DNA from: Anaerolineae bacterium
GTDB taxonomy: Bacteria > Chloroflexota > Anaerolineae > Aggregatilineales > Phototrophicaceae
Direction: 5' to 3'
DNA length: 64,000 bases
NCBI GenBank assembly: GCA_022843745.1
Contig: JALHNB010000011.1
Location: 113,504-177,503, forward strand
Below the pieces are notes generated by a model. The model did not search any database. It had not been told where the DNA came from and worked only from the letters and a program-made list of their open reading frames with translations. Position numbers and translations under genes: made by a program. The stretch's first letter is position 1; each line of letters opens with the position of its first letter. Positions 1 through 8,121 of this stretch are shown here, piece by piece.

Positions 1-1116
1 TTATCGGCATTCACGGCGGCGCTGGCTGAAACGCTCAATCACCACCTGAATGACGCGGCCTATTACAAAACAGGCGCGGATGCCAAATTTCTCGATTTCG
101 GCACCGAACTGGATATGCCCGATCTCGCCAGCCGCTTCTCATTTGTGCCAACCGAGCAATATCTGGGGCCTAATGCCTACACAGCGGCGCGAGTCGGCCA
201 ATACACCAGCCGAATCAACATCAGCGGCGGGGTGTTTAATGGTCAATTTTTAGCCGTTGATCGCTATGAATTTCCGTTGGTCGCCTTCTGGCGCAGCGAT
301 TTCGCGTCCAAAGATTTGGGATCGCTCATGAACGCGCTGGCAACCAGTGAGGACGCGATGCTTGCCCCGCGCGAATTTATGGCGGCGAACGCGCTGAAAA
401 TCGGGGATCGCGTGACCGTCACCGTCGAAAGCCGCAACGATGGAATCCGCGTGGATCTGCCGCTGACGATTGTCGGCGAATTTGACCTGTTCCCGACGTG
501 GTATCCCGCCAGTGGGCCGCTGTTTGTCGCCAATCTCGATTATCTTTTCGAAACTGCCGGGGGCGACTTCCCCCATCACGTCTGGTTCGATGCCTCGCCG
601 GAATTTCGCCGGGGTGAAATTAATGTTCCGGCGCAGCATATCGCCATGATCTCGCCACACTATGATATTTATGTCGAGGAGCGCCGCCCGGAGCGTCAGG
701 GCTTATTCGGCCTGCTGTCGGTGGGTTTTCTCGGCGCGGCGGTGCTGACGGCGATGGGCTTTTTGCTGTATGTGCTGTTCTCGTTCCGCCAGCGCTTTAT
801 CGAGATCGGGATGCTCCGCGCGATTGGCCTTTCGATGCGCCAGCTCGCCGTGCTGCTGATCGCGGAGTTGGCATCGGTCATCCTCACAGGTGCGTTGATC
901 GGGACGATTTTAGGGGTTATGGCGAGTCTGTTTTTCATCCCCTACTTGCAGGTGGATTCGGGTGTGCCGCCGTTCGTGGTCGAAATTTCGTGGGCTGCGG
1001 TGCTGCGGATTTACATTCTGTTTAGCTGGCTGTTCGCGATTGCGCTCGGTGCGTTGGCATTCTCGCTGCGCCGGATGAAGCTGTTCCAGGCGATCAAGAT
1101 GGGCGAAACGGCGTAG
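1..1116 (+). CDS. FtsX-like permease, C-terminal part (5' end outside window)
   Basis: The reading frame is open from base 1, so this is the last 371 codons of a larger gene. The first ~230 residues form an extracytoplasmic MacB/FtsX-core-like domain. Three hydrophobic segments follow (about residues 235-260, 280-315 and 335-360), ending in a basic tail with RRMKLFQAIKMGE. This is the usual C-terminal architecture of FtsX/MacB permeases, which couple a cytoplasmic ATPase to lipoprotein or peptide export or to envelope remodelling. The partner ATPase is not visible here and may lie upstream. A diverged copy of the last 63 bases recurs at 5854-5916. The family call is firm; the substrate is unknown. 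Confidence 0.85.
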   Translation, partial: LSAFTAALAETLNHHLNDAAYYKTGADAKFLDFGTELDMPDLASRFSFVPTEQYLGPNAYTAARVGQYTSRINISGGVFNGQFLAVDRYEFPLVAFWRSDFASKDLGSLMNALATSEDAMLAPREFMAANALKIGDRVTVTVESRNDGIRVDLPLTIVGEFDLFPTWYPASGPLFVANLDYLFETAGGDFPHHVWFDASPEFRRGEINVPAQHIAMISPHYDIYVEERRPERQGLFGLLSVGFLGAAVLTAMGFLLYVLFSFRQRFIEIGMLRAIGLSMRQLAVLLIAELASVILTGALIGTILGVMASLFFIPYLQVDSGVPPFVVEISWAAVLRIYILFSWLFAIALGALAFSLRRMKLFQAIKMGETA

Positions 1117-1122
1117 GGAGTG

Positions 1123-1545
1123 TTAGGGCAAAACCTCCAGGTAATCGCAGTGGTTTGGACGGAAAATGCTAAAATCGCGTTGATCGAGCGTACAGACCTG
1201 GCTAATGTTTAGTCTCTCCGATAGCGCCATAATGCAGCAATCCACGAAATCCAATTTTGCGCTTTCGTATTGCTGCATGATTTCCTTCACGCGCGTCAAA
1301 TCTTCAAGTGTGATCTCTAGTAAATCCGGCTGTGAGTTGTTGAACTCGTTGAGAAAGCTAACTGCCCCAGGCACACCCATATTGCGTTTGACTAAATAAA
1401 TGACCTCAGTGAGTACCACCTGCGGTATAAGAAACTGACCTCGATAGAGTTTTGCAATCTCACGACATTCTTCGTATTCATCAGCGTCCCGATCATAAAG
1501 CGCGATAAGGAAGCTGCTATCAATAAGAATTTTACTCGGTGGCAT
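1123..1545 (-). CDS. PIN-domain toxin (VapC-like ribonuclease)
   Basis: A 140-residue protein of normal PIN-domain length. The acidic metal-binding residues of the fold are visible: Asp9 in ILIDSS, Glu47 in VVLTEVIYL, Asp99/Asp102 in KLDFVDCC and Asp121 in TLDQRDF. PIN toxins are Mg-dependent ribonucleases that cleave tRNA or rRNA. The gene lies directly downstream of, and overlaps by 14 bases, a small charged protein gene on the same strand (1532-1996). That is the antitoxin-then-toxin order of vapBC modules. It converges on the FtsX gene with 6 bases between stops. Confidence 0.85.
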   Translation of the reverse strand: MPPSKILIDSSFLIALYDRDADEYEECREIAKLYRGQFLIPQVVLTEVIYLVKRNMGVPGAVSFLNEFNNSQPDLLEITLEDLTRVKEIMQQYESAKLDFVDCCIMALSERLNISQVCTLDQRDFSIFRPNHCDYLEVLP

Positions 1546-1996
1546 CCTCGCCTCGTATCCGCTTCAGATAATCCTCTGCGAAGTGTTCGTCTAAGATTTC
1601 CTCTGCGTGGCTGGCGAGATCAGGCCGAGCAGAGCGAAATTTGCTGTTTGCGGCGATTTTTGCCGCATACGCAAGTGATCCCGGCGGCGGCTCAAGTGAC
1701 TTCAACTCGGATTTGAGACGAGGAATGCCCTCCTCATCAAATGCGCCGAACTGCTCGTCGAGTTCTTCATCAGTTAAAGCGACTTTTGCTGTGTCGCCAA
1801 CCGACTGCCAATACTGCCGCGCCTTTGCGTAGGCTTTGCGGCGGACTCGCTTCACAGCTTCGATTTTCTCAGGCCGAACATCGTCTGTTGGATAGTGCGC
1901 GATCATCGATTTCAGCACATCTTCAACAGGTCGCTGCTCTTTCTCCGCGATTTGTTGAAGCTGGCGTGCGATCTGGTCATCATGTATCACAAGCAT
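1532..1996 (-). CDS. Putative antitoxin of the PIN toxin
   Basis: A 154-residue charged protein translated just before the PIN toxin and overlapping it by 14 bases. The first ~30 residues (MLVIHDDQIARQLQQIAEKE and on) resemble a short ribbon-helix-helix DNA-binding segment, as in other antitoxins here. The rest is rich in Glu, Lys and Arg and probably wraps the toxin. An AGGAGCG-like ribosome site precedes the ATG. The antitoxin role is inferred from position and composition; it is longer than usual VapB proteins and I do not recognise its exact family. Confidence 0.6.
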   Translation of the reverse strand: MLVIHDDQIARQLQQIAEKEQRPVEDVLKSMIAHYPTDDVRPEKIEAVKRVRRKAYAKARQYWQSVGDTAKVALTDEELDEQFGAFDEEGIPRLKSELKSLEPPPGSLAYAAKIAANSKFRSARPDLASHAEEILDEHFAEDYLKRIRGEDATE

Positions 1997-2192
1997 GATT
2001 TCGCTCCTTTAATCTAGCGCTATTATATGCGAAGTTGTGAGGAAGTCTTAAAAAATGCTCAATAGCCAGGATGACTCAGGACAAAGTTGACTCAGAAACA
2101 AGTCGCCGAGCACTTAAGTGTGGCGCTGCCCACCACTCCGGCAAGAGGGTGAGCGCGCACGACCTTAGCGTTTCAACACGCGCTTTTGGTTC

Positions 2193-3083
2193 TCAGCCTT
2201 TAACGGCCCCGGCGGTCAGGCCAGCCACAACGTAGCGCTGCACCAACAGGTAGAAAATCAACGGGAAAATTGAGAATAACAGGCCACCCGCCATGAGCCT
2301 GTCAATGGGGGTGTCAACCATTGAGATCATCGCTGCCAGACCCACCGGAGCGGTGTAAATTTCCTTGTTGCTGATGAGGCTGGCGGCAAAAAGATACTCG
2401 TTCCAGGCGTGAAAAAACGCAACCACGCCCACTGCGACAAGTCCCGGTGTTGAGATTGGGAGCATAATACGCCACAGTACCCCCATCCGCGTGCAACCAT
2501 CAACCATCGCCGCATCCCGCATTTCGTTGGGGATCGTGTCGAATACATTCTTCAGAATCCAGATACAAATGGGCAGGATGAAGGCGGTATCAACGAGAGC
2601 CAGCACAAAAAGGTTGTTTTTTAAATTTAACTTGTCCAGTGTCGCGTAGAGTGGGATGACGATCAACGCTTCAGGCAGCATTTGTGTCATGAGCAGCAGC
2701 AAGCCGAAAAGACCCTGCCCACGCCAGCGTTTACCCGCCAACGCATATGCACCAAGCACCGTGAGGAACAGGCAAATGAGCGTCGTCATGCTCGAAAGCA
2801 CGATGGAATTGCCGATCCAATAATCGATCCGACCCAAATTGTTTTCAGCCTGGAAAATCTCTCTAAACGGAGACAGATCAACAGCCAGGGGATAAAGCGG
2901 CGGGGGATAATTCAAGCTGTATTCAACGGGCTGGATCACGCTGACGACCATCCAGTAGATGGGAAATGCCGTGATGATGCAGAAAAGCAGCACCAGAACG
3001 TAAAGGGGTATCCGCCGTATCCAGCGGAGAAGAAGGATGCCTGGGGATGATGCGGTTGTTGCGATTGCTTGCTGGTTGCTCAC
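2193..3083 (-). CDS. Carbohydrate ABC transporter permease, MalG type
   Basis: A 296-residue inner-membrane protein with six predicted membrane spans and the EAA loop that docks the ATPase (RDAAMVDGCTRMGVLWRIML, about residues 195-215). It ends with the AGLTAGAVKG tail typical of CUT1 MalG-type subunits. The start overlaps the stop of the upstream MalF-type gene by 4 bases, so the two are translationally coupled. The substrate is probably a sugar or oligosaccharide. No ATP-binding subunit is encoded nearby. Confidence 0.93.
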   Translation of the reverse strand: MSNQQAIATTASSPGILLLRWIRRIPLYVLVLLFCIITAFPIYWMVVSVIQPVEYSLNYPPPLYPLAVDLSPFREIFQAENNLGRIDYWIGNSIVLSSMTTLICLFLTVLGAYALAGKRWRGQGLFGLLLLMTQMLPEALIVIPLYATLDKLNLKNNLFVLALVDTAFILPICIWILKNVFDTIPNEMRDAAMVDGCTRMGVLWRIMLPISTPGLVAVGVVAFFHAWNEYLFAASLISNKEIYTAPVGLAAMISMVDTPIDRLMAGGLLFSIFPLIFYLLVQRYVVAGLTAGAVKG

Positions 3084-4012
3084 CTTGCCGCCTCCGCTTC
3101 CTGGCGGTGCTGTAAATACACAAAGAGCAGCGTAATGACAAAAACCACAACAAATCCCGAAACGCCTATGGTCGCGCCATATGAAAAATCAAATGATCTG
3201 AATGCTGTTTTATAAAGTGAAATCACCAATGTCTCGGTGACTCGACCTGGGCCGCCGCCTGTCGCCAGAAAGATCAGCACAAACTGGCGGAACGCGAAGA
3301 TGCAGGCCAGAATGCCTGACAGCATGATGATTGGCAGAAGCGCGGGGAGCGTGATATAGCGAAAAGCCTGCCTCGTATTGGCCCCGTCCACTTTGGCAGC
3401 CTCGTAAAGCTCTTGCGGTATGGACTGCATCACCGACAGCGTTACCAGGCCATAAAATGGAAAGGCCTTCCACGATGCAATTGCCACTACCAATGGCATC
3501 GCCAGATTGATGTCCAGCAGCCATTTTGGATTCTCAGTCAACCAGGGCATAAAAAAGCGTATAAAAACGTTGGCGATACCAAAACTCGGATTCAGTATCC
3601 AATAGAAAACGAGGACGGTGGGCAAATCTGGAAAGGCCCAGGGCAGGGTCATCACGGCGCGGGCGATTGAACGTCCCCGGAAACGCTGATTCATGAGTAC
3701 AGCAGCAAGCACTCCAGCACCAACCGCGACAATAACGGTTGCCGCCATGAAGCCCAGGGTAACACGCAGCGAGTTCCAAAAAAATTTATCATTGAGCATA
3801 CGTTCATAGTTCGCCAGCCCTACCCCCTTCGCGGCACCAAAACCAATGATGTCGCTCGTGAAGCTTGAGCCAAATTGCTGGATAATCGGTATCAGGATGA
3901 AGATGCCCTCATAAATAATAATTGGTAGGGCAAGCATATAAGGCAGCCAATCGCGCTGCCGATTCTGTGCAGGTTTAATGAACTGGGCATTAACACTGGC
4001 TTGAACACCCAT
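3080..4012 (-). CDS. Carbohydrate ABC transporter permease, MalF type
   Basis: A 310-residue CUT1-family permease. The EAA motif is visible as ELYEAAKVDGANTRQAFRYI, and membrane spans cover most of the protein. The frame stays open upstream to 4234, but that extension translates a G/C-rich repeat element into low-complexity Pro/Gly sequence. The ATG at 4012 is preceded by GAGGCGACTTTCT and gives a normal N-terminus, so I place the start there. It forms the channel with the MalG-type subunit at 2193-3083 and follows the binding-protein gene at 4257-5588 on the same strand. Confidence 0.92.
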   Translation of the reverse strand: MGVQASVNAQFIKPAQNRQRDWLPYMLALPIIIYEGIFILIPIIQQFGSSFTSDIIGFGAAKGVGLANYERMLNDKFFWNSLRVTLGFMAATVIVAVGAGVLAAVLMNQRFRGRSIARAVMTLPWAFPDLPTVLVFYWILNPSFGIANVFIRFFMPWLTENPKWLLDINLAMPLVVAIASWKAFPFYGLVTLSVMQSIPQELYEAAKVDGANTRQAFRYITLPALLPIIMLSGILACIFAFRQFVLIFLATGGGPGRVTETLVISLYKTAFRSFDFSYGATIGVSGFVVVFVITLLFVYLQHRQEAEAAR

Positions 4013-4036
4013 AGAAAGTCGCCTCAGATATGATAA

Positions 4037-4062
4037 TAAGGGCACAGTGTGTTGTGCCCTTA
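4037..4062. repeat. Short palindromic repeat (GTAGGGGC family)
   Basis: TAAGGGCAC and GTGCCCTTA flank a 8-base centre. It belongs to the same family as the repeats listed elsewhere in this window, with its own arm sequence. Confidence 0.6.
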
Positions 4063-4082
4063 CGCCGAATAAAAAGTTAAGC

Positions 4083-4242
4083 TGTGTTGACATTTCAGAC
4101 TGGTGATGGGATTTTCTGGCATCCCCACCCCAAACCCCACCCCAATTCAAAGGGGAGGGGCTTAAGATCGGCTTGACTCCCCCTCTCCAAAGCTTTGGAG
4201 AGGGGGTCGGGGGGTGAGGATGAGCAAATGTCAACAGAACCT
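4083..4242. mobile_element. MITE-like G/C-rich double-hairpin element
   Basis: The inverted ends TGTTGACATTT (4085-4095) and AAATGTCAACA (4226-4236) are perfect over 11 bases. They enclose two G/C-rich inverted repeats around 4122-4217. Possible 8-base target copies are AGTTAAGC (4075-4082) and AGTTATGC (4243-4250), 7 of 8 matching. The core matches the elements at 32791 and 58681. It lies between the binding-protein and permease genes, so it is probably transcribed within the operon mRNA. Confidence 0.6.
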
Positions 4243-4256
4243 AGTTATGCAAATAC

Positions 4257-5588
4257 TTAGGAAGTGAAAACGCGGCCAGCGAGTTCTTCCGCTTCCGTCT
4301 GAGCCTCAGTCATGGCATCTTCGGCAGACTTGCTGCCGGCGAGCACTTCCTGGAGGTGCGGGGTGACGATTTGGCCGAGTTCGTCGTTATAGAGGACGAA
4401 ATCGCCCAGCACTTCAGGTACGGTGATGGCGGTAGCAGCATCATAGCCAGAAACCCACTTTAAGCTGTCGTGATACTCTGGCCGGATGCCATCCTCGATA
4501 GCGGGGACGACATCGAGGCAGCGTTCCAGGAGTTCCTGGTAGTTTTCCTTCGTGTACAGCCACGCCAGGAATTCTTTGGCGGCAGCCTGTTTCTCTGGAT
4601 CGGTGTTGGCATTGACGCAGACGGGATGGATGCGCGAGATGGCTTTCCCGCCCGGCCAGAAGGGTTGGGCGCTGCGCAGGTTATCGTACAATTCAGTGTC
4701 CGTTGCCAGCGATTTCCACTGATTAACCGCTGGCGATACCACTAAATGCTGTGCGATTCTGGATGAGGCGAACATCTGGTTAGCCGTACCGAAATCAGTT
4801 CCTTGCGGCATGGTCGTATCGTACATCGTCTTGAACAGCTTGATGGCGTTGATGACCGGGTCGGACGTGAGCAGCGGTGTCTTGCCCTGCGCCCATACAC
4901 CATCATAGAGGACTGCCCACTGCTGCAAGATAAACCAGACTGTGAACGGTTCGGCGGCAATGTGGGGTGAGAAGAAGCCAAACTGGTTGGGTCTTTGGGT
5001 GAGCGACTGCGCTCCTGCAACCCACTCGTCTATGCTCGTCGGCTCACCGAGTCCGGCGGCATCGAACAGTGCCTTGTTATACAAATTACCAAAGCGCACG
5101 GTGACGATGTCCAGCCCGTGCAATTCACCATCCTTCCGGAGCATGTCCTGTGCCGCGACGGGTGTAACTCCCGCCTGGGCAACGACATCTTCCAGCGGGA
5201 TGGTATGACCATCCGCCAACAGGCGAAGGAAGACATCGGGTGTCGCCGTGTACAGGTCTGCATCAATTCTGCCAGACTTCGCTTGAATCAGGATTTGCGT
5301 GAAATAATTATTTTCACCGTAGCCAGTCTCGTTGAGATGAATGTCGCTTTGTGAGTCATGGAATTTCTGGATCATGGCACGCCAGGCATCGTTACGACCT
5401 GTTTCAGTCCAGAACCAGGTGAGGAAATTCAGTTCCATCTTGGTCTGGCGTAAAAAAGCGGGGAAACTGATTTTGGGTACGATAGCGGAAGCAGCTCCCG
5501 CAGTGGCGGTTGAAGTAATTTTCAGGAAGTCACGACGACTAATATTTTTTTTCTCATTTGTTTTTTTAGGGGCATTTTGATCGGTCAT
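4257..5588 (-). CDS. Sugar ABC transporter substrate-binding protein (Tat-exported)
   Basis: A 443-residue extracellular solute-binding protein family 1 member. The N-terminus carries a twin-arginine signal (SRRDFLKI) followed by an Ala-rich hydrophobic stretch. The mature part has typical family features such as the MELNFLTWFWTETGR strand and an LRSAQPFWPGGKA segment. The ATG at 5588 follows AAGAGGGATAAA; the in-frame TTG at 5642 lacks such a site. It delivers its sugar ligand to the permeases at 3080-4012 and 2193-3083. A good promoter lies about 160 bases upstream. Confidence 0.92.
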   Translation of the reverse strand: MTDQNAPKKTNEKKNISRRDFLKITSTATAGAASAIVPKISFPAFLRQTKMELNFLTWFWTETGRNDAWRAMIQKFHDSQSDIHLNETGYGENNYFTQILIQAKSGRIDADLYTATPDVFLRLLADGHTIPLEDVVAQAGVTPVAAQDMLRKDGELHGLDIVTVRFGNLYNKALFDAAGLGEPTSIDEWVAGAQSLTQRPNQFGFFSPHIAAEPFTVWFILQQWAVLYDGVWAQGKTPLLTSDPVINAIKLFKTMYDTTMPQGTDFGTANQMFASSRIAQHLVVSPAVNQWKSLATDTELYDNLRSAQPFWPGGKAISRIHPVCVNANTDPEKQAAAKEFLAWLYTKENYQELLERCLDVVPAIEDGIRPEYHDSLKWVSGYDAATAITVPEVLGDFVLYNDELGQIVTPHLQEVLAGSKSAEDAMTEAQTEAEELAGRVFTS

Positions 5589-5663
5589 TTTATCCCTCTT
5601 GAAGTGCAAAATAATAGTTTCATACTGGAACATGGCTGCCAAAGAATGGGTCGCTTATAGACG

Positions 5664-5674
5664 CATCACCTCCT
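5664..5674 (-). promoter_or_regulatory. Perfect 10-base Shine-Dalgarno sequence in the leader, with a 3-codon ORF
   Basis: On the minus strand the leader of the binding-protein gene contains AGGAGGTGAT, the full complement of the usual 16S rRNA 3' end. It runs into ATG CGT CTA TAA (5666 down to 5655). The spacing to that ATG is too short for efficient initiation. It could be a ribosome standby site, a leader peptide or chance. Confidence 0.35.
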
Positions 5675-5746
5675 CTAAAATTTTCAGCCCCAGCGGGTGT
5701 AAGGCGCATAGATACCTCGCATTGCTACAAAATAATGCGTATCTGT

Positions 5747-5774
5747 ATTATATGTTATCTGGTTCTTGTGTCCA
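5747..5774 (-). promoter_or_regulatory. Sigma-70-type promoter for the sugar importer operon
   Basis: On the minus strand TGGACA (5774-5769) and TATAAT (5752-5747) are 16 bases apart. Transcription would start near 5740, leaving a leader of about 150 bases before the ATG at 5588. Confidence 0.6.
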
Positions 5775-5853
5775 AAAATGCGCAGGAGCTTATGGTGAAA
5801 AATCGACCTCTACAGAATGGCGAACAAAATCGTAACGATCACGCCGGGGTAGT

Positions 5854-5916
5854 TTGGCATTCTCGCTGCGCCGCCTGAGGCTGTTCCAAACCATCAAGAT
5901 GGGCGAAACGGTGTAG
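5854..5916 (+). pseudogene. Remnant 3' end of a second FtsX-like permease gene
   Basis: By hand alignment 56 of 63 bases match the last 63 bases of the FtsX gene (1054-1116), including the stop codon. Both encode LAFSLRR...LFQ.IKMGET before the stop. Nothing upstream of 5854 continues the similarity. It is best explained as the tail of a lost paralogue, in the same orientation and 4800 bases away. Confidence 0.75.
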
Positions 5917-5945
5917 AGGTCGGGGATCAAAATACAGTAGCAGAC

Positions 5946-7040
5946 CTATTTTTTTTCCTGGCTGGAAGATGACAACAGGATGCCACCATCAATTTTATTC
6001 GGCGCGACAATCGCTTTACGCGGCTCTATAATCAGATGCTTGACCAGAATCGACACGGTACCCGCAACGGGGATAGAAAGCAGAGAACCCGTGATACCGC
6101 CCAGACTAAAACCCAACGCCACAAAGATCAGCACCAGAAGCGGATCAAAATCTGTCCCTCCTGACATCATACGCGGTGTCAGGTAGTAGTTTTCAACCTG
6201 TTGAAGCAAAAAGGTAACGACCAAGACAATCACCGCGTTAATGGGAGAGGTCAAAAGTGCCAGGAACGTCGCCAGAACGACACCAATCAGGCCGCCAATA
6301 ATGGGAATAGCCGTTGCGACGGCATAAAAGAAACTGATCGTCCCCGCGCCGGGTACACGCAGAAGCGTTAAAATGAGGGCGCTTAAAAGGCCAACCACAA
6401 TGGAAACCAAAACAATGCTCCGAACATAGCTCCCCAATCCACCTTCGATTTCATCCATGATGGATCGCACTTGCCCTCGACGGCTCAAAGGTGAAATGTC
6501 AATCAGAAAGCGTTCAGTTCGATCACGGGTACTGACCCAATACAGAGCCATCACAATAATTAAAATAAAGTCCCCCAAAAATCCTGTCGCATTACCGACC
6601 ATGGACGGCGCGGTAACTCGAATCGTGTCAACAATATCCGATACTGCCGCCCGAATTTCTTCTGGTGCAATACCGAGTTCAAAGTCGGATCCCGTAAACT
6701 GGGTGACTGTTCGTTCCAACCATCCTTGTGCGCTAATCAGGCGAATAGCCAGTCGATCATCATTCTGAATATAGCCGACGAACTGATTAATGACGGGGGG
6801 CAAAATAATCACCAGCAAGGTAATGGTGATCGCCGTAAGTCCCAGGTATACCAGCAAGACTGCTACCGCTTGAGGAATTCGCCACCGCATCAGCCTGAAA
6901 ATAGCAGGACGAAGGGCAGATGCTAACAGAATGGCAACCATAACGCTCACCCAAACATTGAGAGTCAGGAACAGAATATAGGCCGTAGCGAGGGCTGCCA
7001 GAAATACCAATGTGGCTTTATAGATGTAAGCGAGTGACAT
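5946..7040 (-). CDS. AI-2E family transporter (UPF0118-type permease)
   Basis: A 364-residue polytopic membrane protein. Hydrophobic spans occur near the N-terminus (LVFLAALATAYILFLTLNVW), in the middle, and in a C-terminal block with the YYLTPRMMSG and FDPLLVLIFVALGFSLGGITGSL segments characteristic of the AI-2E/UPF0118 family. Members export small molecules such as autoinducer-2 or act as ion exchangers; the substrate here cannot be told. It appears monocistronic. The family call is strong. Confidence 0.9.
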   Translation of the reverse strand: MSLAYIYKATLVFLAALATAYILFLTLNVWVSVMVAILLASALRPAIFRLMRWRIPQAVAVLLVYLGLTAITITLLVIILPPVINQFVGYIQNDDRLAIRLISAQGWLERTVTQFTGSDFELGIAPEEIRAAVSDIVDTIRVTAPSMVGNATGFLGDFILIIVMALYWVSTRDRTERFLIDISPLSRRGQVRSIMDEIEGGLGSYVRSIVLVSIVVGLLSALILTLLRVPGAGTISFFYAVATAIPIIGGLIGVVLATFLALLTSPINAVIVLVVTFLLQQVENYYLTPRMMSGGTDFDPLLVLIFVALGFSLGGITGSLLSIPVAGTVSILVKHLIIEPRKAIVAPNKIDGGILLSSSSQEKK

Positions 7041-7070
7041 GGCATAGCTCCAATTTTCGGAAATTACATT

Positions 7071-7104
7071 AAAAAAATCATGTCCTGGATAAAATCAGGA
7101 CATG
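7071..7104 (-). terminator. Rho-independent terminator
   Basis: On the minus strand CATGTCCTG pairs perfectly with CAGGACATG across an 8-base loop (7079-7104), followed by a run of seven T (7077-7071). It is downstream of the response-regulator gene, about 210 bases after its stop, and just upstream of the AI-2E gene. Confidence 0.7.
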
Positions 7105-7312
7105 TAGTAGATGCTTGATTTGTCACGCCACAAGAGCGACAGGGATAGGGCTAAAATTGAGGTTGTCTACCGAGCCATGAATTTGATGATTGGCTTTTGG
7201 GCAATGCTATAGCGAACCCGAATTTTCTCAGCAAACGCAGCACGCTTGTGCGCGATTTCGTCTCATCGTTCTTAAATTGACTTTGGCAAATGGATAGTTC
7301 CCTGAAAATGGA

Positions 7313-7759
7313 CTACCCTTCTGCATCGGATCGGCGGTTACTTTCAGCTAATTTGCTGATGCGCTCTAATAAAGTAGGCGTGTCAAATGGTTTTGGAAGG
7401 AGATCATTCACTTCTAAAATCTGAGCTGTAGCCTCATCCGATTGAGAATCCATTAAAAACAAGACCGGCGGTAGATCGGATTTACCGAAGCGAAGTCGTG
7501 CCTGTTGAATAAAGGCCGTGCCATCAACTTCAGGATTCTGAAAGTCAACGATCAGCACATCGGGTAAGTCGGTCTCATCTAAGGTGTTGAAAGCTTCCGC
7601 CATCTTTGTTGCCGAATGAACGGTACATCCCACTTCAGTCAGGCTGTCGTGAATGAGCGAGGAGACGGCTGGATCGTCACTCAGTACAAATACTAAAAAA
7701 TCATTTTCTCTTTTGCGTGATTTGAACCAATTTTTAAACAATCTCAGTCCTCTACTCAC
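7313..7759 (-). CDS. Stand-alone response regulator receiver protein
   Basis: A 148-residue protein with a CheY-like receiver domain from about residue 21. The acidic pair is Asp28-Asp29, the predicted phosphoacceptor is Asp72 (LIVDFQNPEVDG), and the conserved Lys123-Pro is in LLPKPFD. The usual Ser/Thr switch after strand 4 appears to be replaced (FLMDSQ), so activation may be atypical. There is no output domain; about 20 basic residues precede the receiver. No kinase lies next to it. Confidence 0.85.
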   Translation of the reverse strand: MSRGLRLFKNWFKSRKRENDFLVFVLSDDPAVSSLIHDSLTEVGCTVHSATKMAEAFNTLDETDLPDVLIVDFQNPEVDGTAFIQQARLRFGKSDLPPVLFLMDSQSDEATAQILEVNDLLPKPFDTPTLLERISKLAESNRRSDAEG

Positions 7760-7845
7760 ATAACCTTCGTATTGATTGATTATTGTATTTAATCAGTAAA
7801 ATGGCGTTGGAAACCTCAGTTATTGCGATTGTCGTGTGATTACTA

Positions 7846-7945
7846 TTGACAATATTCCCAACATGATGATTCTCGAAACTGATGACACGCGCCCCTATTT
7901 TAAGGCCACCTTGCTGTCAGGAATATTTTGCTCAACTTCGTGAGA
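7846..7945 (-). pseudogene. Remnant of a second PRC-barrel gene
   Basis: The minus-strand translation gives VEQNIPDSKVALK-stop, then after a frame change RVISFENHHVGNIV. This lines up with the TEKNIPENTIALKEG...DDQHVGNIVN part of the intact PRC-barrel protein at 8122-8778. One in-frame stop and one frameshift show decay. The DNA around 7846-7925 also resembles 8292-8373 directly. Confidence 0.65.
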
Positions 7946-8071
7946 AAAACCTGTCACGTCATGGCACGACACTTGCCTTTTATGTCCAGTATCTACAGCT
8001 TATGCCATTTCGCGCCGCTGCGTGAGAGCCGAGTGGTGGGTTTCTTCTAGGTGAGTCGATGAGAACTGAAA

Positions 8072-8099
8072 ACAGGGTCACGGCGAACCGCAACCCTGT
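8072..8099 (-). terminator. Hairpin, likely terminator of the PRC-barrel gene
   Basis: ACAGGGT and ACCCTGT enclose a smaller CGG-CGAA-CCG hairpin. On the minus strand it falls 23 bases after the PRC-barrel stop and is followed by TTTTCAGTTCT, a weak T-rich run. Confidence 0.5.
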
Positions 8100-8121
8100 A
8101 GAACATGCTCAATTCAGACGC

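Noticed and set aside
4013..4234. N-terminal extension of the MalF-type gene
   Set aside because: It translates the G/C-rich repeat into Pro/Gly-rich sequence and has no ribosome site; the start at 4012 has one.
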